DNA of 64,000 nucleotides from Epiperipatus broadwayi (GCA_028023455.1 JAQFVV010006203.1:6976821-7040820); one strand, 5' to 3'; numbered from the stretch's first letter, positions 1 through 13,933 are shown. Numbers and translations are program-made. Notes: generated by a model from the letters alone, not told the origin.

Positions 1-1890
1 TGTTATAATGATGATTCAGGTGCAGAGCCAGAGATGAGCCAAATCAAAATTATGACAAAGAATATAGGGGTTAAATATGCTGATAAGTTTATAGATGAAA
101 ATTTTCTACAGTAAAACAAATGAGAAGCATCCTCTAGAATATTTGATCCATTTGATGGAGTTTTTCTCATTATAGTCATTAAAAGGAAATTATAGCAAGC
201 AGTTATCTTTGTATGAACTGTAGAGGAATCTTTTACCTGTAAATTCCTCAAACTTTTAATGAATATTGTAAAACACCTGTAATGTCATTGGAATTGAGGA
301 TAGGCAATAAATTAAATGACCCTAATATCTCAAGAAAAGTTTGTAAATGGTTCAGAGCAAAAATACACTCAGTTCTTTCATAGCCAAATATAAATCATAA
401 AAACATTAACTGCAGTCATATGTCTAAGAGACAAATGACACAGGAATTAATTATTGCATCTAATAGAAGATCGATAGAAAGTATAGATATATCTTTAAAA
501 ATTGTGACATGTGTAATGTACATCAAGAGACTGTGGAAAAAAAATGTGACTTGAGATTTTCATCATTCACAGTACAGTGGTACAATAAGTAGTACCTAAG
601 GTCAAGGAAAAATTTAAGAATCAACCATAGATTAAAGCTGCCTGAATATAATGTCATTAGAAAATTGGGAATAATAAAAACAGTTACTCCTATTTCAGGC
701 AATCACCACATCAAGCATCCAAATTATTACAAGGAACAAGCCTAAAAAGAGCTGCAGATAGCTCAAAATGAAAATCATAAGACTTACAATGAAAGCTCAG
801 ATGGAAAAGCTGTTAAATTAGTTTAAAACCTTAAGTAATAGGTTTAATATACATTTATATGTGAGTGTAAGCACAGAAAATACTTGGTAAACTTTAATTA
901 AAAAAAAACATGAAAAAATTATATTCATTCAATATAAAAGAAAAGAAAATATATTTTATTTTTGTTACTAAATATTTAAATGAAAGAAAACAAAAATTAA
1001 ATTGTTAAAATATTAATTACTCTAATCGATGATGTTTTTATACAGAAAATTTTTTAAATAAAAAAAATATTTTATAGTAATTTAAGATTAAAAGAGAAAA
1101 AACTAAAAATAAATTGTTTAGATGAAAATTTAGAGAGATTACTGAAACTATGTGTCTTAAAACTAGGAGCTTAATTATATTTTAATCCTATAATTATATA
1201 GAATTAAATGAAATCTTTTATGATTTTGGGTTGATTAATTAAAGAAAAAAAACTCCTATGCTTATTAGTACTTATAGAATATTTAAATGAAAATACAAAT
1301 TAATCCTAGTAGATAATAAAATTCTTAGAAAAATGTAAACAACCTGATAAAAAATACAAATAAAAGTTGAATAAGTAAAAAGCTTTTTCATTGGAATTCT
1401 CTCTTGTGAAAGAAATGTATCAGTTTATTGCCTTTTCAAATTATTCATGAGTTCATTTTAATTGCAGCCTATCCTACATGGAAGAGTAGAAGAAAAGTTT
1501 GATTTCCCCAAATGTCCTGAAAAGTACTATCTAACAAATTTTAAATACCAGCAGACTACAAATGCAAAAGACAAATTTCCACCAGCAATACTAAATATAA
1601 CTTCCGGAAAATGACTTATTTAAAATTCCTTATCATCACTACAATAAAATGTGAAAATGAATGTGATTTAGTCTTATATAACCTGAAGGTTCATTATTAT
1701 TCAAGACTGAAAAGAAAAAAATATGTATATATATAGTGTTGAGAAAATTTGCTAGCAGTGTAGTTTATACATACATAAACCCAATAATGTAAAGGTATTT
1801 ATACTTACTTGAACTATAAAAACTCTTTAAATAATTCAACAAGTGCTATGTCTCTCTAAAGTTAATCATGAAAATACTGTTTTAAAATTA
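1..1890. other. AT-rich stretch, nothing recognised
   Basis: No open frame here resembles a known protein and no paired repeat stands out. The sequence is A/T-rich with short homopolymers and TA microsatellite runs, typical of intergenic or intronic DNA. Confidence 0.5.
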
Positions 1891-2665
1891 TATTTCCTAG
1901 GAATATTTCTTTTATGTATGAAAATGTATAGTTTATATTTTTTACAGTTTTTAAAGAAAAAAAAATGGAAGGAAGCTTAAGTTTTTTTCTTTTTAAACTC
2001 AGTTTTTTTTTTTTTTATCAAAAATAGAGAAATAAATAAATTAGATATCATTTGAATTATCAAGTTAAAATATTTATATTTTGATGAACATACATATACA
2101 TGTAATAATTAATAATGCAGTGGTTTACATATCACATGCTAAAATTGGCACGCACTCTTCCAACAATAATTGCTTTAAAACCATGGGTAATCCATTGGTT
2201 AGAACTCATTTAAATAAACTAGAACATAAAGTTAATATATTAATCTATTAGTGCATGTATGAAGGTTAATTCTCTTCACAAGATTACAATATATATATAT
2301 TATAATGGCCAGACAAAGACTAAATAAATCAGTTCCACTATAGGACTAGGTAATGGATATATTCAAGGAGAGACACTACAAGGTTAAATGTGTTAAAACA
2401 ACATTATAACCTGGAACATTATCAAGTTAAAATATTTATATTTTGATGAACATACGTATACGTATGTTCATCAAAATATAAATATTTTAACTTGATAATT
2501 CAAATGATATCTAATTTATTTATTTCTCTCTCTCTTTTTGATAAAAAAAAAAACTGAGTTTAAAAAGAAAAAAACTTAAGCTTCCTTCCATTTTTTTTTT
2601 TAAAAAAACTGTAAAAAATATAAACTATATATTTTCATACATAAAAGAAATATTTCTAGGAAATA
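1891..2665. repeat. Long inverted repeat, about 207-bp arms
   Basis: The left arm 1891-2097 is the near-complete reverse complement of the right arm 2459-2665; the differences are mostly in homopolymer length. The 361-bp spacer ends in a third, partial copy of the inner arm (2418-2458). The architecture is that of a non-autonomous foldback/MITE element. I see no clear target-site duplication and no coding sequence, so the class is not assigned. Confidence 0.85.
2418..2499. repeat. Perfect 82-bp palindrome
   Basis: Positions 2418-2458 are the exact reverse complement of 2459-2499, with the centre between 2458 and 2459 inside a CGTATACG core and no loop. It comes from head-to-head abutment of the inner part of the 1891-2665 inverted repeat. 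Confidence 0.9.
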
Positions 2666-3540
2666 TAAAAGAAATAGTTACAACTACCAAGAAACTAAAT
2701 AAAAGAATTAAAATCCCCAATCAAGAATTATTAGATTAAATGAATGATTATGACTACTAATGAATAGATTTCCAACTATAAATGCCAACGATTATATTAA
2801 ATTATATTGGTGTATGACATAAACACGTTATCTTGAATTCAATTCATCAGACTGCAGATATTTTCCACTCTATATAGCACTAGAAATGAATGATCAATTA
2901 TCAAAATGAATTTTATTATTCAATGCCTTTCCTCTCTTTAACTTTATCCTAATTTTAAATAAGGCAGTATTCTAAGCATTTGGAAGTAGACATATAAGTT
3001 GATCAAAATTATTAAACTTATTTACTTCCAAAAGCATGTGCTTCAAGATATTTTTGTTTGCTTATATTCACACACACACGTGCATTGACATATAAATAAA
3101 ATTTATTTTTTGTAATCAATTCCATTCTAAATAAATTCTTTTTACTTTATAAATAAAAAGCACATTCAAAATTTTATGATGGATATATATTTTTATTATT
3201 TTTTTTTTACTGTTAGTGGTAAAAATAAATAACTTTCTCAAAAAGGTTGTCAATACAAAATAAGACTTGAGCATATAATTTCGAATAATCCATTCCAAAG
3301 ATCTTTCTGTTCTTATTTTAAATAAATAAATTCATATCAAATAAATTTTCAAATGGGATGCTTTTAATCAGTCTTTAAGGTTAGATTTTTTTTCTTTCAA
3401 AAATTTTTCTATCCAAAAGTCTGTGTGATATTAGATACATATAGAAAAAAAATGACTTACAGATTTTCTCTTCTCCAGACGTATGAATACCAAGTTGCAT
3501 TATTAAATATATTATTGACACTTGTGATCCTTATACAAAA
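2666..3540. other. AT-rich stretch, nothing recognised
   Basis: No coding or RNA signal recognised. It holds a short CA/AT microsatellite near 3070 and homopolymer runs. Confidence 0.45.
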
Positions 3541-5262
3541 TAGTGTGCTACTACAAATTGACACTCTAACCACAAAATTTCTAAGATTACCAAAATTATG
3601 GTGACCAGCATGAAGGTGCTACTAGGCATATAACCTAGCACTAGATTGCAAAAAATCTTCAACAATCATAGTGATAATTTGTTTACATATTGTGGTCACA
3701 TAATAAATTTTAAGACATAATATTATGCAGACTTTACTAATTATACTTTATGTTTGAACCAGAGGATATTTAATTGTTAACATTATAAGTGAATTAAAGA
3801 CAGAGGTACTTAAGTATGGTTTAAATATTTATTATATTCATTTTTAATACTAACTGCTTTCCCAATTCTCTTTTTCTGAGCACTTCAACTGACAATCTGA
3901 AATTTAAGGCAAATGTAAATCTTAATTCCATTCATTTTCCTTTAATACAATTCATTATTAAACGTTTTATATTTTTTTCCTGAGGGAATATGCCACACAA
4001 AACCTACAACTGATAGCAATCCAGGTTTATTATGGAGACTCTCCAAGTAGGAGGCAACTTTAGGTCAAGTTACAAATAAGAATGGGCAGTATCACACATG
4101 GCTCAAACCCTCTACATTTCACATTAAATAATTATATTCAATCCTTAATGGATATCAAAAGTGTCCATTGTTTGCTTACAGCCATCCCTTTTTCATACAC
4201 CAGGTTCCTATATAAGGTTCCTGTGTTTGCTTATAGTTGGAACTCTTAACTGATTATCTCCCCCCACCCTTGTTTGTCTTTCCAGATCAAGCAGTTAACA
4301 TTTTTGGGACTCTAAACTGTATAAACATTAAGATAATAAAATGAATTAACCTATACAAAATTTTAATGAAAATAAGTTAGTAAAATAATACCACAACCCC
4401 CTTTTTCTCTATTCAACCAAAATAACATAAACAATCTGTCTTAAAATTCCACCATCTATTGTTAAAACTTCTATATATAACTAACTCAGTAAATAGAAAC
4501 TAGAATTCTATTACACTAATTAGAATAAGTTATTTAAGTAATAATTCATATTTACCCTGATCAAGCAGGTACTATCTATATATATAATTTCAGCACTAAA
4601 CTGCTGGTGTGAATCCTTTATTTTTGTCCACTGGTTCTCTTGACATATACTCTGCTATCTTGCTGAACCAATCACTCAGGCAGCTCCAGGTGTGACTGTG
4701 AGACATATTTTCCTGAGGGGGAACATTTTTGATGTCTTCTAGCTGGAGAAAATTTTCATGGTGCTGGTTAACAACAGTTCCAGAGGTTTTTTTCTTTCTT
4801 TAACAAAAGAAAACTGCAATTTGTTTTTCTCAAACTAAATTCACACTTTTTAGCTTGTTTTTAGATACATTTTGATACTTCTAATTTCTATCCTTTTATT
4901 CTCACTACATTTTTAGTGAAAAAGTTCTTGTTCAATTAGCACAATAGCAATATTTTTAATTACAAATACTTTCTTTTCTAGTTTCAACAATAGAATGAAT
5001 TGCAAAAAAAACAATAATTTTTCCCCCAACTCATATTTTTCCAACAAGTACAAAAAAAAAAAAACTTTTAACAAAAACAAATCTCAAAAATTAATTTTAT
5101 CTTGAATTATAATGAATTAAATAAATAAATTAATCCTGATTTCTTTGAGATAACAAAAATAACTCTAAAAACATTTCAAAGGTAATTTATTATTTTAAAA
5201 TATTTTTATAACTACAAACACTTTTATTAAAATAAAATATATGTACACTTATATATATATAT
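3541..5262 (+). repeat. Interspersed repeat of about 1.7 kb, copy 1
   Basis: This block aligns in the same orientation with 8061-9786 along its whole length. Shared landmarks are the TACTACAAAT start, 'TTTGAACCAGAGGA', a 'TGTTTGCTTA' block, the 'CTGTGAGACATATTT' block and a shared ATATAT end. Substitutions and small indels are spread throughout, so the copies are old. Neither copy has a meaningful open frame. The two copies could be dispersed members of one family or a local duplication. Two long terminal repeats of one element is a less likely reading, because the 2.8 kb between them shows no retroviral domains. Confidence 0.8.
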
Positions 5263-8060
5263 TGTTCTGGGTACTCTTTGAGTGTCCAGACACAAGGTGG
5301 CTGTAGCTACAGTTCATATATATAATAAAATTAGTATAGGTTTACATATCATTATATAATCACAATAATTAAATGGATATGGACTATAAACATAGTATAA
5401 AATGGATGAGGTCAGTCTGTGTATATATTTTGTACCCACACACACAAGAATAAAGGAATATTAAAGCTACAATTTGTAAATTTACACATATTGTATTATA
5501 TATGAGTACAATATTTTTGTTTTATTTCACATTTGTAATTTTATTCTTAAATTTGTTTACATGTTGGAACATGTCAGAAAAAGAGAAAATGATTAAAAGT
5601 AAATGTTCCAATGCATCTATATTTTTAAGTTTTATCAGTTATTTTCTCTGCTAATGCATTAAGCAAAGTCAGGTGGCCATTGTCTTACCAAATGTTAAAA
5701 GACATTAATGTATTAATGGTCATTCTGCTTTGTATTTTTATTTTTATAAACAAAAGAGTTAGAGGAAATCGGATGCAATACTTGCAGAGAAAAATCTAAT
5801 TCATTTGTTGGATTGATATTTTTAGTTTTAATTCTTTGTAATAAAACAGCAAGAAAATTTTTCTTTGTATCCAAATTTTAAATTGATGTTTATCAGTTAT
5901 AGTGGTCTGAGTCAACCCAGCATACAAATTAAAGATAAAATTATTTAAAGATGCACATAACCTAGAAATGTATGTGCATTGTTTGAATCCATTAGCCATC
6001 AAATTGAAAGTTAGATGATGCAATTATTCCAAGTGGGCAGGAATACCCAGATTCATAATGTAATGAATGTGCTATATAAGCTGTTCACCAGATTTCCATT
6101 ATTATTCCAGACAGACTTGATAAACTGCTTTTTCACTGTGGTTACTCTCTAATTTTTATGCAGAGGTTACTTATTAAGATTATCATTGCTATGGACTACT
6201 AAACTTAGTAATTTGGTGGTTGTTGCAGAAATCTTGTGGTGCTATAACAAGCTCCTGTCACCTGTCTGATCATTACTAGCTATATGCTATTCAAGCCCTA
6301 TAACCAGGCCACAATTAAGTAGAAGACATGGACTATCTAATATTATATAAAGTAAGAAGAAAGGGCACAAAGTCAAGCCAAGTCTCCAGTAAAAATCCCT
6401 TTCAGTTAAGCTAATAAATAGCAGTTTTCACAAGACTGCCATAGCAGAGATAGCATTGGATATAAACTTCAAGATGAAGAAAACTTCTATATCAGGCAGC
6501 AAGATGGTTTTGGGGCAGAAGCCTGCTCCAGTGTACCTGTCTACCTCCATCCAAGCTGTTAATAGATAGTCACCTAAGGTCCAGCCAATGATGATGATGA
6601 ACATTGCCAGACTGATGTATTGTTAAAATGAAGTCTTTTGCTACCCTGTTGACCAGATGTATAGCACATTCAGCAACTCCAAGTCTGGATTAAGTCTTAG
6701 ACACCAGAAGGTAAAATTTATCTTATTTATTTAATATTGGTTTTCTTCAATATTATTTGTATGTTTGTTTTATATATATATATAACTCATAAAAATGAAT
6801 CTTATTATGATAAGTAATTTATTTCTCAGTTTAGTATATGTATGTCAGATCATTTTATCCACCAAGCAGACATCCTTCCACCTTATGCTTGATATATCTA
6901 AATTATACAGATACATATGTACGTGTTCTATCGTATTTTATTAATGTTTAAATCACACATCTACATATAAATTAATGAAAGTTAAAATGCATTAAAATTA
7001 TTTTACTTTGTCTCTTCATGTGCTTGATGTGTATATCAGCACATAACTATAAAATATTATTAAATAGTGGAATATATATAAGAATGGACATGCATATACA
7101 ACCATATTTTCATTGATATTATATGATATACTATAATGCCTAATATATACAGGTGTGTGTATAAAACTCAGACCACTTCATCCAAAGATATTTCAATAAA
7201 TTAGGGGAGGGAATTCCCTAATTAAATGACTCTATTTGTATTATGATGCTGGGAGAGGGTAAAGAATGTATTTTTCATTGATACTTGTATAGTTTGGTGA
7301 TGGGTTATTTGGGGTTAATAAATATTGGTTTATTTGAATAAATATTTACTTGTTTTATAAGTTATTTTATTGTGTGGGGGTTTCATTTATTTTCTCTTTC
7401 CAATAATATAATGAAGTGTATGTTTCCAAAAGCACCTTAATCCACACATAATGAACTGAGATAAAGACTGAACTTAGCTTAATATGATACTGCTTTATTG
7501 GGGGTTAAATATTTGATGTTATGTGGTGTCTATTTTTCTTTATATGTATTACATAATTGGTTGGTAGCTGCATATCCTTTTGGGAGGGGGATTTTTTCTT
7601 TCTGGGAGTGGCGCATAAAGGCCAGATTTAAATACGGTCTTTCAAAGGTATGTAGCAACCAACACTTTGATGTTCATTGGAATGGCAATGAAGTTTTAAC
7701 AAGAGAGGGATTAGAGTAACCAACTTGGGTTCAATCTCTTGGTCAATTAACAATCCAATCAGGTGATTTATGATCTGAAATACATATTTCTAATTGAATT
7801 GTTTTTGATGTCTTACTCTGATGTGTTAGTTATTTCCATGTTCAATATGTATGCTTGGAAGTAATCCACAGGGTTGGGGGGTTGCCTGATACTATATGAG
7901 ATAGCAGACAATATCATCTCATTATTCCTCTCTCAGAAAAAATTAAAAAATAACTACCCCATATCATTTCTTGCTCCTTTCACTTTAAAGGGTTTGAGGC
8001 TCACATATTATAAGCACCTTTTGTTGGTCACCATTTTCGGTCTTCCCCTTTAGGGGCCTA
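5263..8060. other. Sequence between the two 1.7-kb repeats
   Basis: No gene is recognised. The part at about 6050-6720 is less A/T-biased than its surroundings, with stops in all frames, and may be an old retroelement or untranslated exon. Short open frames at 5796-6023 (-) and 7498-7719 (+) resemble nothing I know. Confidence 0.35.
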
Positions 8061-9786
8061 TGTGTTACTACAAATCAACATTCTGTAAAATTTCTAATAT
8101 TATCAAAATTACAGTGACCAGTATGAGATGACCACTAGGCATATAGCCTAGCATTAGATCATGAAGAAACTTCAATGATCATAATGATAATTTGTTTACG
8201 TATTGCAGTCACTCTATAAATTTTAAGATGTAATCTTATGCAGACTCTACTAACTATACTTTATGTTTGAACCAGAGGACACTTAATTGTTAACATTATA
8301 AGCAAATTAAAGACATAGGCACTTAAGTATGGTTTAAATATTTTATTATATTCATTTTTAATCCTAACTGCTTTTCCAATTCCCTTTTTCAGAGCACTCC
8401 AACTGACTCAATTAAAAATTTAAGACAAAAGACAAATATAAATCTTAATTCCATTCATTTTCCTTTAAATACAGTTCATTTTTAAATGCTTTATATCTTT
8501 TTCCTAAGGGAACATGTGCTTCACAAAACCTATGAATGACAGTGATCTAGGTTTATTATACTAAGTAGGTGTGAACTTTAGATCGACTTACTAATAAGAA
8601 TGGGCAGTATCATGTACCACTCAAGTTCTTTACATTTCACGTTAAATAATTATATTCAATCCTTAATGGATGGCACAAGGGTCCATTGTTTGCTTAGTCA
8701 TCAGGCATCACTTTTTCATACACCAGGTTCCAACATAAGCTTCCTGTGTTTGCTTATGGTTGGAACTCTTAAATGATCTTTACCCCCATCCCTGTTTGTC
8801 TTTCTAGATTGAGCAGTTAACATTCTTGTGACTCTGTACAAACATTGAACATAATAAAATGAATTAACTTAATATATAATTTTAATGAAAAAAAGTTAAT
8901 AAAATAACACTAAACCCTCCTTTTTCTTTATTCAACCAAAAATTTCTCTTAAAACCCCACACCTATTGTTGAACTTGTATGTACAACTAACTCAATTAAT
9001 GGGGTCTAGAATATTATTACGTTAATTAGAATAAAAGTTCTTTAAGTAAACAGTTCATATTTATCATATGATTTCTGTCCTGAACTGCTAGCATGAATCC
9101 TTTATTTTTTGTCCACTGACTCTCTTGAAATATCCCCAGGTAGCTTGCTGAACTCATTCTTGCTATAGTTGGCAATTACTCAGGTGGCTCCAGGTGTGGC
9201 TGTGAGACATATTTCCCTAAAGGGAAAATTTTTGCTATCCTCTAGCCAAAGAACATTTTCATGGCACTTGGTTAATAACACTTTTTTAGCAAAAGTTCTG
9301 GAGATTTTATTTCTTCATTTTAACAAAAGCAAACTCTGCAATTTATATGTTTTTCATGAACCGGATTCACACTTTTCAATTTAGTTTTAGATACATTTTA
9401 ACACTTCTAATTTCTGTCCTTTTACTCTTGTTGCATTTTTAATTAATGAAAAAGTTCTTTCTCAATTATCACAATAGATAGACTTTAGCAATATTTTTAA
9501 TTACAAATACTTTTTTTTTTCAACAATAGAGTTAATTGCAAAACTTATAATTTCCCTCCAACCCATGTTTTTCCAAGAATTACAATAAAAAAAAACTTTT
9601 AACAAAAACAAATCTCAAGATCTAATTTTATCGAGTTATAATAAATTAATAAAATGAAGAAATCCTGATTTCTTCGGGATAATAAAAAGAACTCTAAAAA
9701 GATTTCAAAGGTAATTTATTATTTTAAAATATATTTATAACTACAAACATTTTTATTAAAACAAATATGTACATTTATATATATAC
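8061..9786 (+). repeat. Interspersed repeat of about 1.7 kb, copy 2
   Basis: Direct-orientation partner of 3541-5262. Homology starts at a TACTACAAAT motif and ends in a TATATATA tract. A 71-codon frame at 9169-9384 lies in the conserved part, but the corresponding part of copy 1 does not keep it open, so I do not call it a gene. Two similar 22-bp stretches flank the copy (7899-7920 and 9788-9809, GAGATRGCAGAMAATAYCAT). Confidence 0.8.
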
Positions 9787-12211
9787 GAGATGGCAGAAAA
9801 TACCATCCAATAGGGAATTTACAAATGTCATAGTTGCATTTGTTTTTCAAAATCAATTGATCCTTGTAGTTTGTGAGATAATTATGATTGGAAGGCTTAG
9901 GAGATTATATTATTTTAATTGATACAAATAATCCAAAAGAGAAAGAGATCCTACAGCTTTTTTCTACTCATTTATGGTTGAGCATTTACTTCAGTTAGCA
10001 TTAAATTTTAGTTATTGTTTTACAAAGTTCTTCCCAAACTATCTCTGTGGAGAGAAAAACCATGACAACTAATATAGTTTAATGATTTCTTGAAGTTGGT
10101 AAGAAAAAGATGAAACAGCACAAGAACAAGAAAAAAAAAAATTACTTCAGATCTTTTATATAACTTATAATTGGTCTGTTTGTCATCTTATGACTGAACA
10201 CATAGAGATTGTTTATTAAATACACATGCTGCTAAGAATAATACTGTTCTCTCAAAACATAATTACAATTATAATTAAAAAATATCTCTAATTAACATTT
10301 AAGTTTAAAATTAAAAATAATTAATATTTTCAAAAACATATCAATTAGTTAATTAAATATAGATTTTATCTTCCTCAATTAGATGTGTTTATCAAGAAAA
10401 AAAAAACATTTAATTACAAAAAAATAATCTATTTTATTTAGAATTAACATGTTCCTTGCATTCATTAATTAAGTCAATATTTGAAATTTTCAAATTATAT
10501 TCACAACCACTTACATGTATACACAAATAAATGAATGATTTTGTATGGATGTATTAGTCACATAGATTGAATTTAAAATTATTCTGATATTTCTAAGCTA
10601 TATTTAAGACCAAAATAAAATATATCACTGATCTCTCTGATTCCATATACTATTCTATTTCTTTCTCAGTCTGAGTTTGGCCACCTGCCATTAATACAAA
10701 TGAAGCACTGTTTCAAAATGCATTAATTCTGAAGTACAAACTTAAAGGATTTGCAAACAATGGTTTTATATATGTGTGTGTGTGTTGGTATATAGTCCTG
10801 TGCAAACAAGGTTTTTTCCATGAACTTTAAATAAGATAATCATATATATTATAACCAATATGTTTGCACTAAAAACATTGGATAAAATGTTTAATAATTA
10901 ATGACTTATTATGTAATTTGAATTCATACATGAAGGCAAGAATGAATTCCAAACGTATGGATTTGAATATGCATTAATTTCAAAGTAGTGATTGGAGATG
11001 AAGTATATTACTATGGGATGTGTATGAATAAAAGAAAATAATACATTGAAAAGTATTGAGATTTGATATTAAATGATTAATAAAATATTTATTTGTGTGA
11101 TGCATATATCCCTTAGTTAGGAAGAAGTTTTGAGTTAAATAATAAAGGTTAATATAATTATGTTGAATCGAAGATTTTAGTAAAAAGTCTTGTGTATATA
11201 TGTGAGTAGTATTTTAAAGTTGAGTATAAAACATACTAATAACAATAAAGATACAATAATACTCTTAAGTTACATGTTTCAGAATCGATCTTCTATATGG
11301 GTTGAAATATTCATTCGAGCAAGAGACTATTGAGATTTATTTATATTATTGCAGTCTAATTACTGTTGCATTATAATCATTCTAATATATTGTTTGCTAT
11401 ATACTGATAATGAATTAGTAATGATTATAAAGATTATCCAAGTTTCCATATTTACCTTTAAAAATGTTTAATGAAGTAGCTTTAATAAAGTTTGGCACAG
11501 GATGGTTAAAATGGATAATTGTTTATGCATGCCATGTTTTGTCAGTACACACATGCTTTCATGAAATATCTAGGGTTATAAGACATGAAATAAAAATGAA
11601 GTCTATTAACATAATAGAAATAGGCAAAAATAGTGACATTGAAAATGGAGCTATATCAAAAGGGATAAACCCTAATCCAATGAAACATAAATATGCTAGT
11701 TACAGTTATATATATATAATGTTCAAATGTGTGTTAGACAATACTATATGTAAATGAAGGTTATACCTTCAAAAACATTAGAAGAATCAACAAAGTTTAT
11801 CATTCAGTAATTGGGCTTGATTTGATTTATATATAGTTTTGCTTTTCGAATTATATAAGTGTGTGTCTATCTAATATTAATGCAAATATTAAAAGTTTTA
11901 CATATAGTTACAGTTATATGTATGCATTCAATATTAACTTATTAATAAATTGTATAATCTTATTTAATCTGTTTTTATGTGGAGTCTATTATTTTAAAAG
12001 TAAATCTGGGGTGAAGATTAAAACATCCATAGGACAAACAAGAAACCAATACTGGAAAGTCCACATATATACTCATGAATTCTTTATCCACTTAGTAAAA
12101 TTTTATGATGATTTTTAATTTACATTATTATTATTATTCAAACACCACCAAGATGGACTGTTACATTATATATATTTTGAAATAGATCCTAGACAATTAT
12201 TATAGAATTTA
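9787..12211. other. AT-rich stretch, nothing recognised
   Basis: Contains TA and TG microsatellites and poly-A runs. Two short frames (11464-11757 and 11861-12118, both +) have no recognisable family and the A/T-driven composition of random open frames. Confidence 0.45.
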
Positions 12212-12703
12212 GTTTCTTGAAGTTATTCAAGTGGAAGTCAATCTCTGATAATAGACTATTTCTTAATATTATAAATGTTCATGCACTCTCCCACCAGTAA
12301 GAATTTAAAAAAACTTAAGTGAATCACTTAAGTTTAGAGCATACATTCTATATACATCAACTCTTACAGACCATGCTTAAATCAGGGCACACAATAGACT
12401 CAAGCCCTGATTTAAGCATGGTCTGTAAGAGTTGGTGTATATAGAATGTACATTCTAAACTTAAGTGATTCACTTAAGTTTTTAAAACTCTTACCAGCAG
12501 GAGAGTGCACAGAGATTTATAATATTTAAGAAATAGTGCATTATCGGAGATTGACTCACTTAAGTTTTTTAAACTCTTACCAATGGGAGAGTGCGCAGAG
12601 ATTTTATAATATTTAAGAAATAGCGCATTATCAGAGATTTACTTCCATTTGAATAATTTCAAAGTTTTCAGTGCTTTATAATAATAGGTTTCTTGAAGTT
12701 ATT
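12212..12703. mobile_element. Hairpin MITE-like element with internal duplication
   Basis: The left arm 12216-12388 folds on the right arm 12404-12665 around a 15-nt loop (12389-12403). The right arm is longer because an 86-bp unit is tandemly duplicated (12471-12556 and 12557-12643). A 16-bp direct repeat, GTTTCTTGAAGTTATT, flanks the hairpin at 12212-12227 and 12688-12703. The outer right arm shares GTGCGCA, ...AATAGCGCATTATC and CAGTGCTTTATAATA blocks with the subterminal part of the transposons at 18487-19528 and 33661-34612, so it is probably a rearranged relative. Confidence 0.75.
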
Positions 12704-13014
12704 AAGTAAAAGCACTCAGTATAACTAAACCTGTATTGAAAAAAAAAAACAATAATTATAATGGTATTTTTATAACAATTTTGAACCAACAGGAGTTGAA
12801 ATAGTAGTACATAATTTTAAACAGAGGAAAACTTAAGGCCTAAACAATTTATTTATTGTGGATAAATGATTAAAGTATAAATGTGTTCTTTTCTTGACAT
12901 TAGTGATGGCTTAAGGGTTAATTGTTATCATCTTCATCCTATTAAAGACTTGAGTAGTTCACTTTATTGTCTTAAAATTAGCATTGTTAATTAAATTTAC
13001 AATTTTCTGCCCTA

Positions 13015-13471
13015 ACAACAGTTCTGCCAGAAATTTTTCCTATAATTGTCAACAGTGTTGAATACTGATGTAATATTGCAGCATATAAGGTTTTCTGCAA
13101 TTTCTTATTATTTGCCTTTTTAAGTATCGCTTTTATTTTTTGAATAGCATTTTGACTTTGGTTGGTACAATGTATGAATATGTTTAATGCCTTAATCCTT
13201 GAACTATTTTTTTATTTTATATGCTATTATCTAAAACAGTCACTTCTGGCAACCCATGGAATGCTAATATTGTTTTCTCTGCCATTCTGAGCATGTGTAT
13301 AAGTAGTACTTTACCATTAATGGAACTTGCCCAATCATTGTGAGTTTTTTGCCAAGCTTTAATCATCTTTGACAATGCTATAAATTTTCTCTGCATTTTC
13401 ATTTCCAAGTGATAGTATTGTACACTTGTTATGATCAGCCACCAGACATATATCTGCATACTTGTATGCAC
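13015..13471 (-). pseudogene. Gypsy integrase remnant
   Basis: Translation on the minus strand gives WASSINGKV (the DWAGPINGK-type start of the catalytic core) and HGLPEVTVLDN, which matches the integrase segment HGLPEVxVSDNG carrying the second catalytic Asp. After a stop at about 13217 another frame continues to about 13015 with AIQKIKAILKKA...GKISGRTVVR, matching the AERxVQTxKxxLKKA...GxSPAELLxGR pattern of the integrase C-terminal half. The stop and frame change make it non-functional. This is the downstream-most domain of the element, as expected. Confidence 0.8.
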
Positions 13472-13711
13472 AATTCCTAATCTTTTATACAGTAGCTTTC
13501 AAACTCTTTGAAAACTCTATCTCCTGTTAACATATGAACTCTGCTAACTGATGTTTCCAGTCCATCCAGAAGATAGGAGCAAGTAATTTCAGTTTATCAG
13601 TTGGCTAGCTTTTCCTGATCCAACTTATCAGTAATTTATACCCCCTGTTTGATATCCATCTTGCTACTTTATTATTATTAAATATCTCTAAATATAATAT
13701 ATCTATACAGT

Positions 13712-13933
13712 TCATTCTACTTCATTATTATGCAGTTCCCTTTTGTTTTTTGATAAAGCTTTAGAGTGAAAGATTTCCTTCCCTTTTTTTTTAAATATAA
13801 GTTTATAGTCACATGCTAATATTACTTTCCTATATTTCAATATATTTGCAGCCAAACAGTCTGGTGCTGTCTTATCATTAGCTAGTATCCCTACTAATGA
13901 TTTGTGGACTATTATTATTTGAAGCATAAGCAT
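13712..13933 (-). pseudogene. Probable gypsy RNase H remnant
   Basis: A 73-codon frame lies between the RT and integrase remnants of the same strand, where RNase H belongs. Its end, HSKALSKNKRELHNNEVE, resembles the 'ASRTLTxxExNYxxxExE' element at the end of the gypsy RNase H region. The rest is too diverged to align by eye, so the call rests mainly on position. Confidence 0.5.

Noticed and set aside
7680-7740. GGGTTCAATCTC as a tRNA B box
   Set aside because: No A box upstream and no stems.
3541-9786. The two 1.7-kb repeats as LTRs of one retrotransposon
   Set aside because: The interior shows no PBS, polypurine tract or pol domain, and the repeats lack TG...CA ends.
11464-12118. Two adjacent plus-strand frames of 97 and 85 codons
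   Set aside because: A/T-driven residues (Ile, Lys, Asn, Tyr), no motif, no splice-site context.
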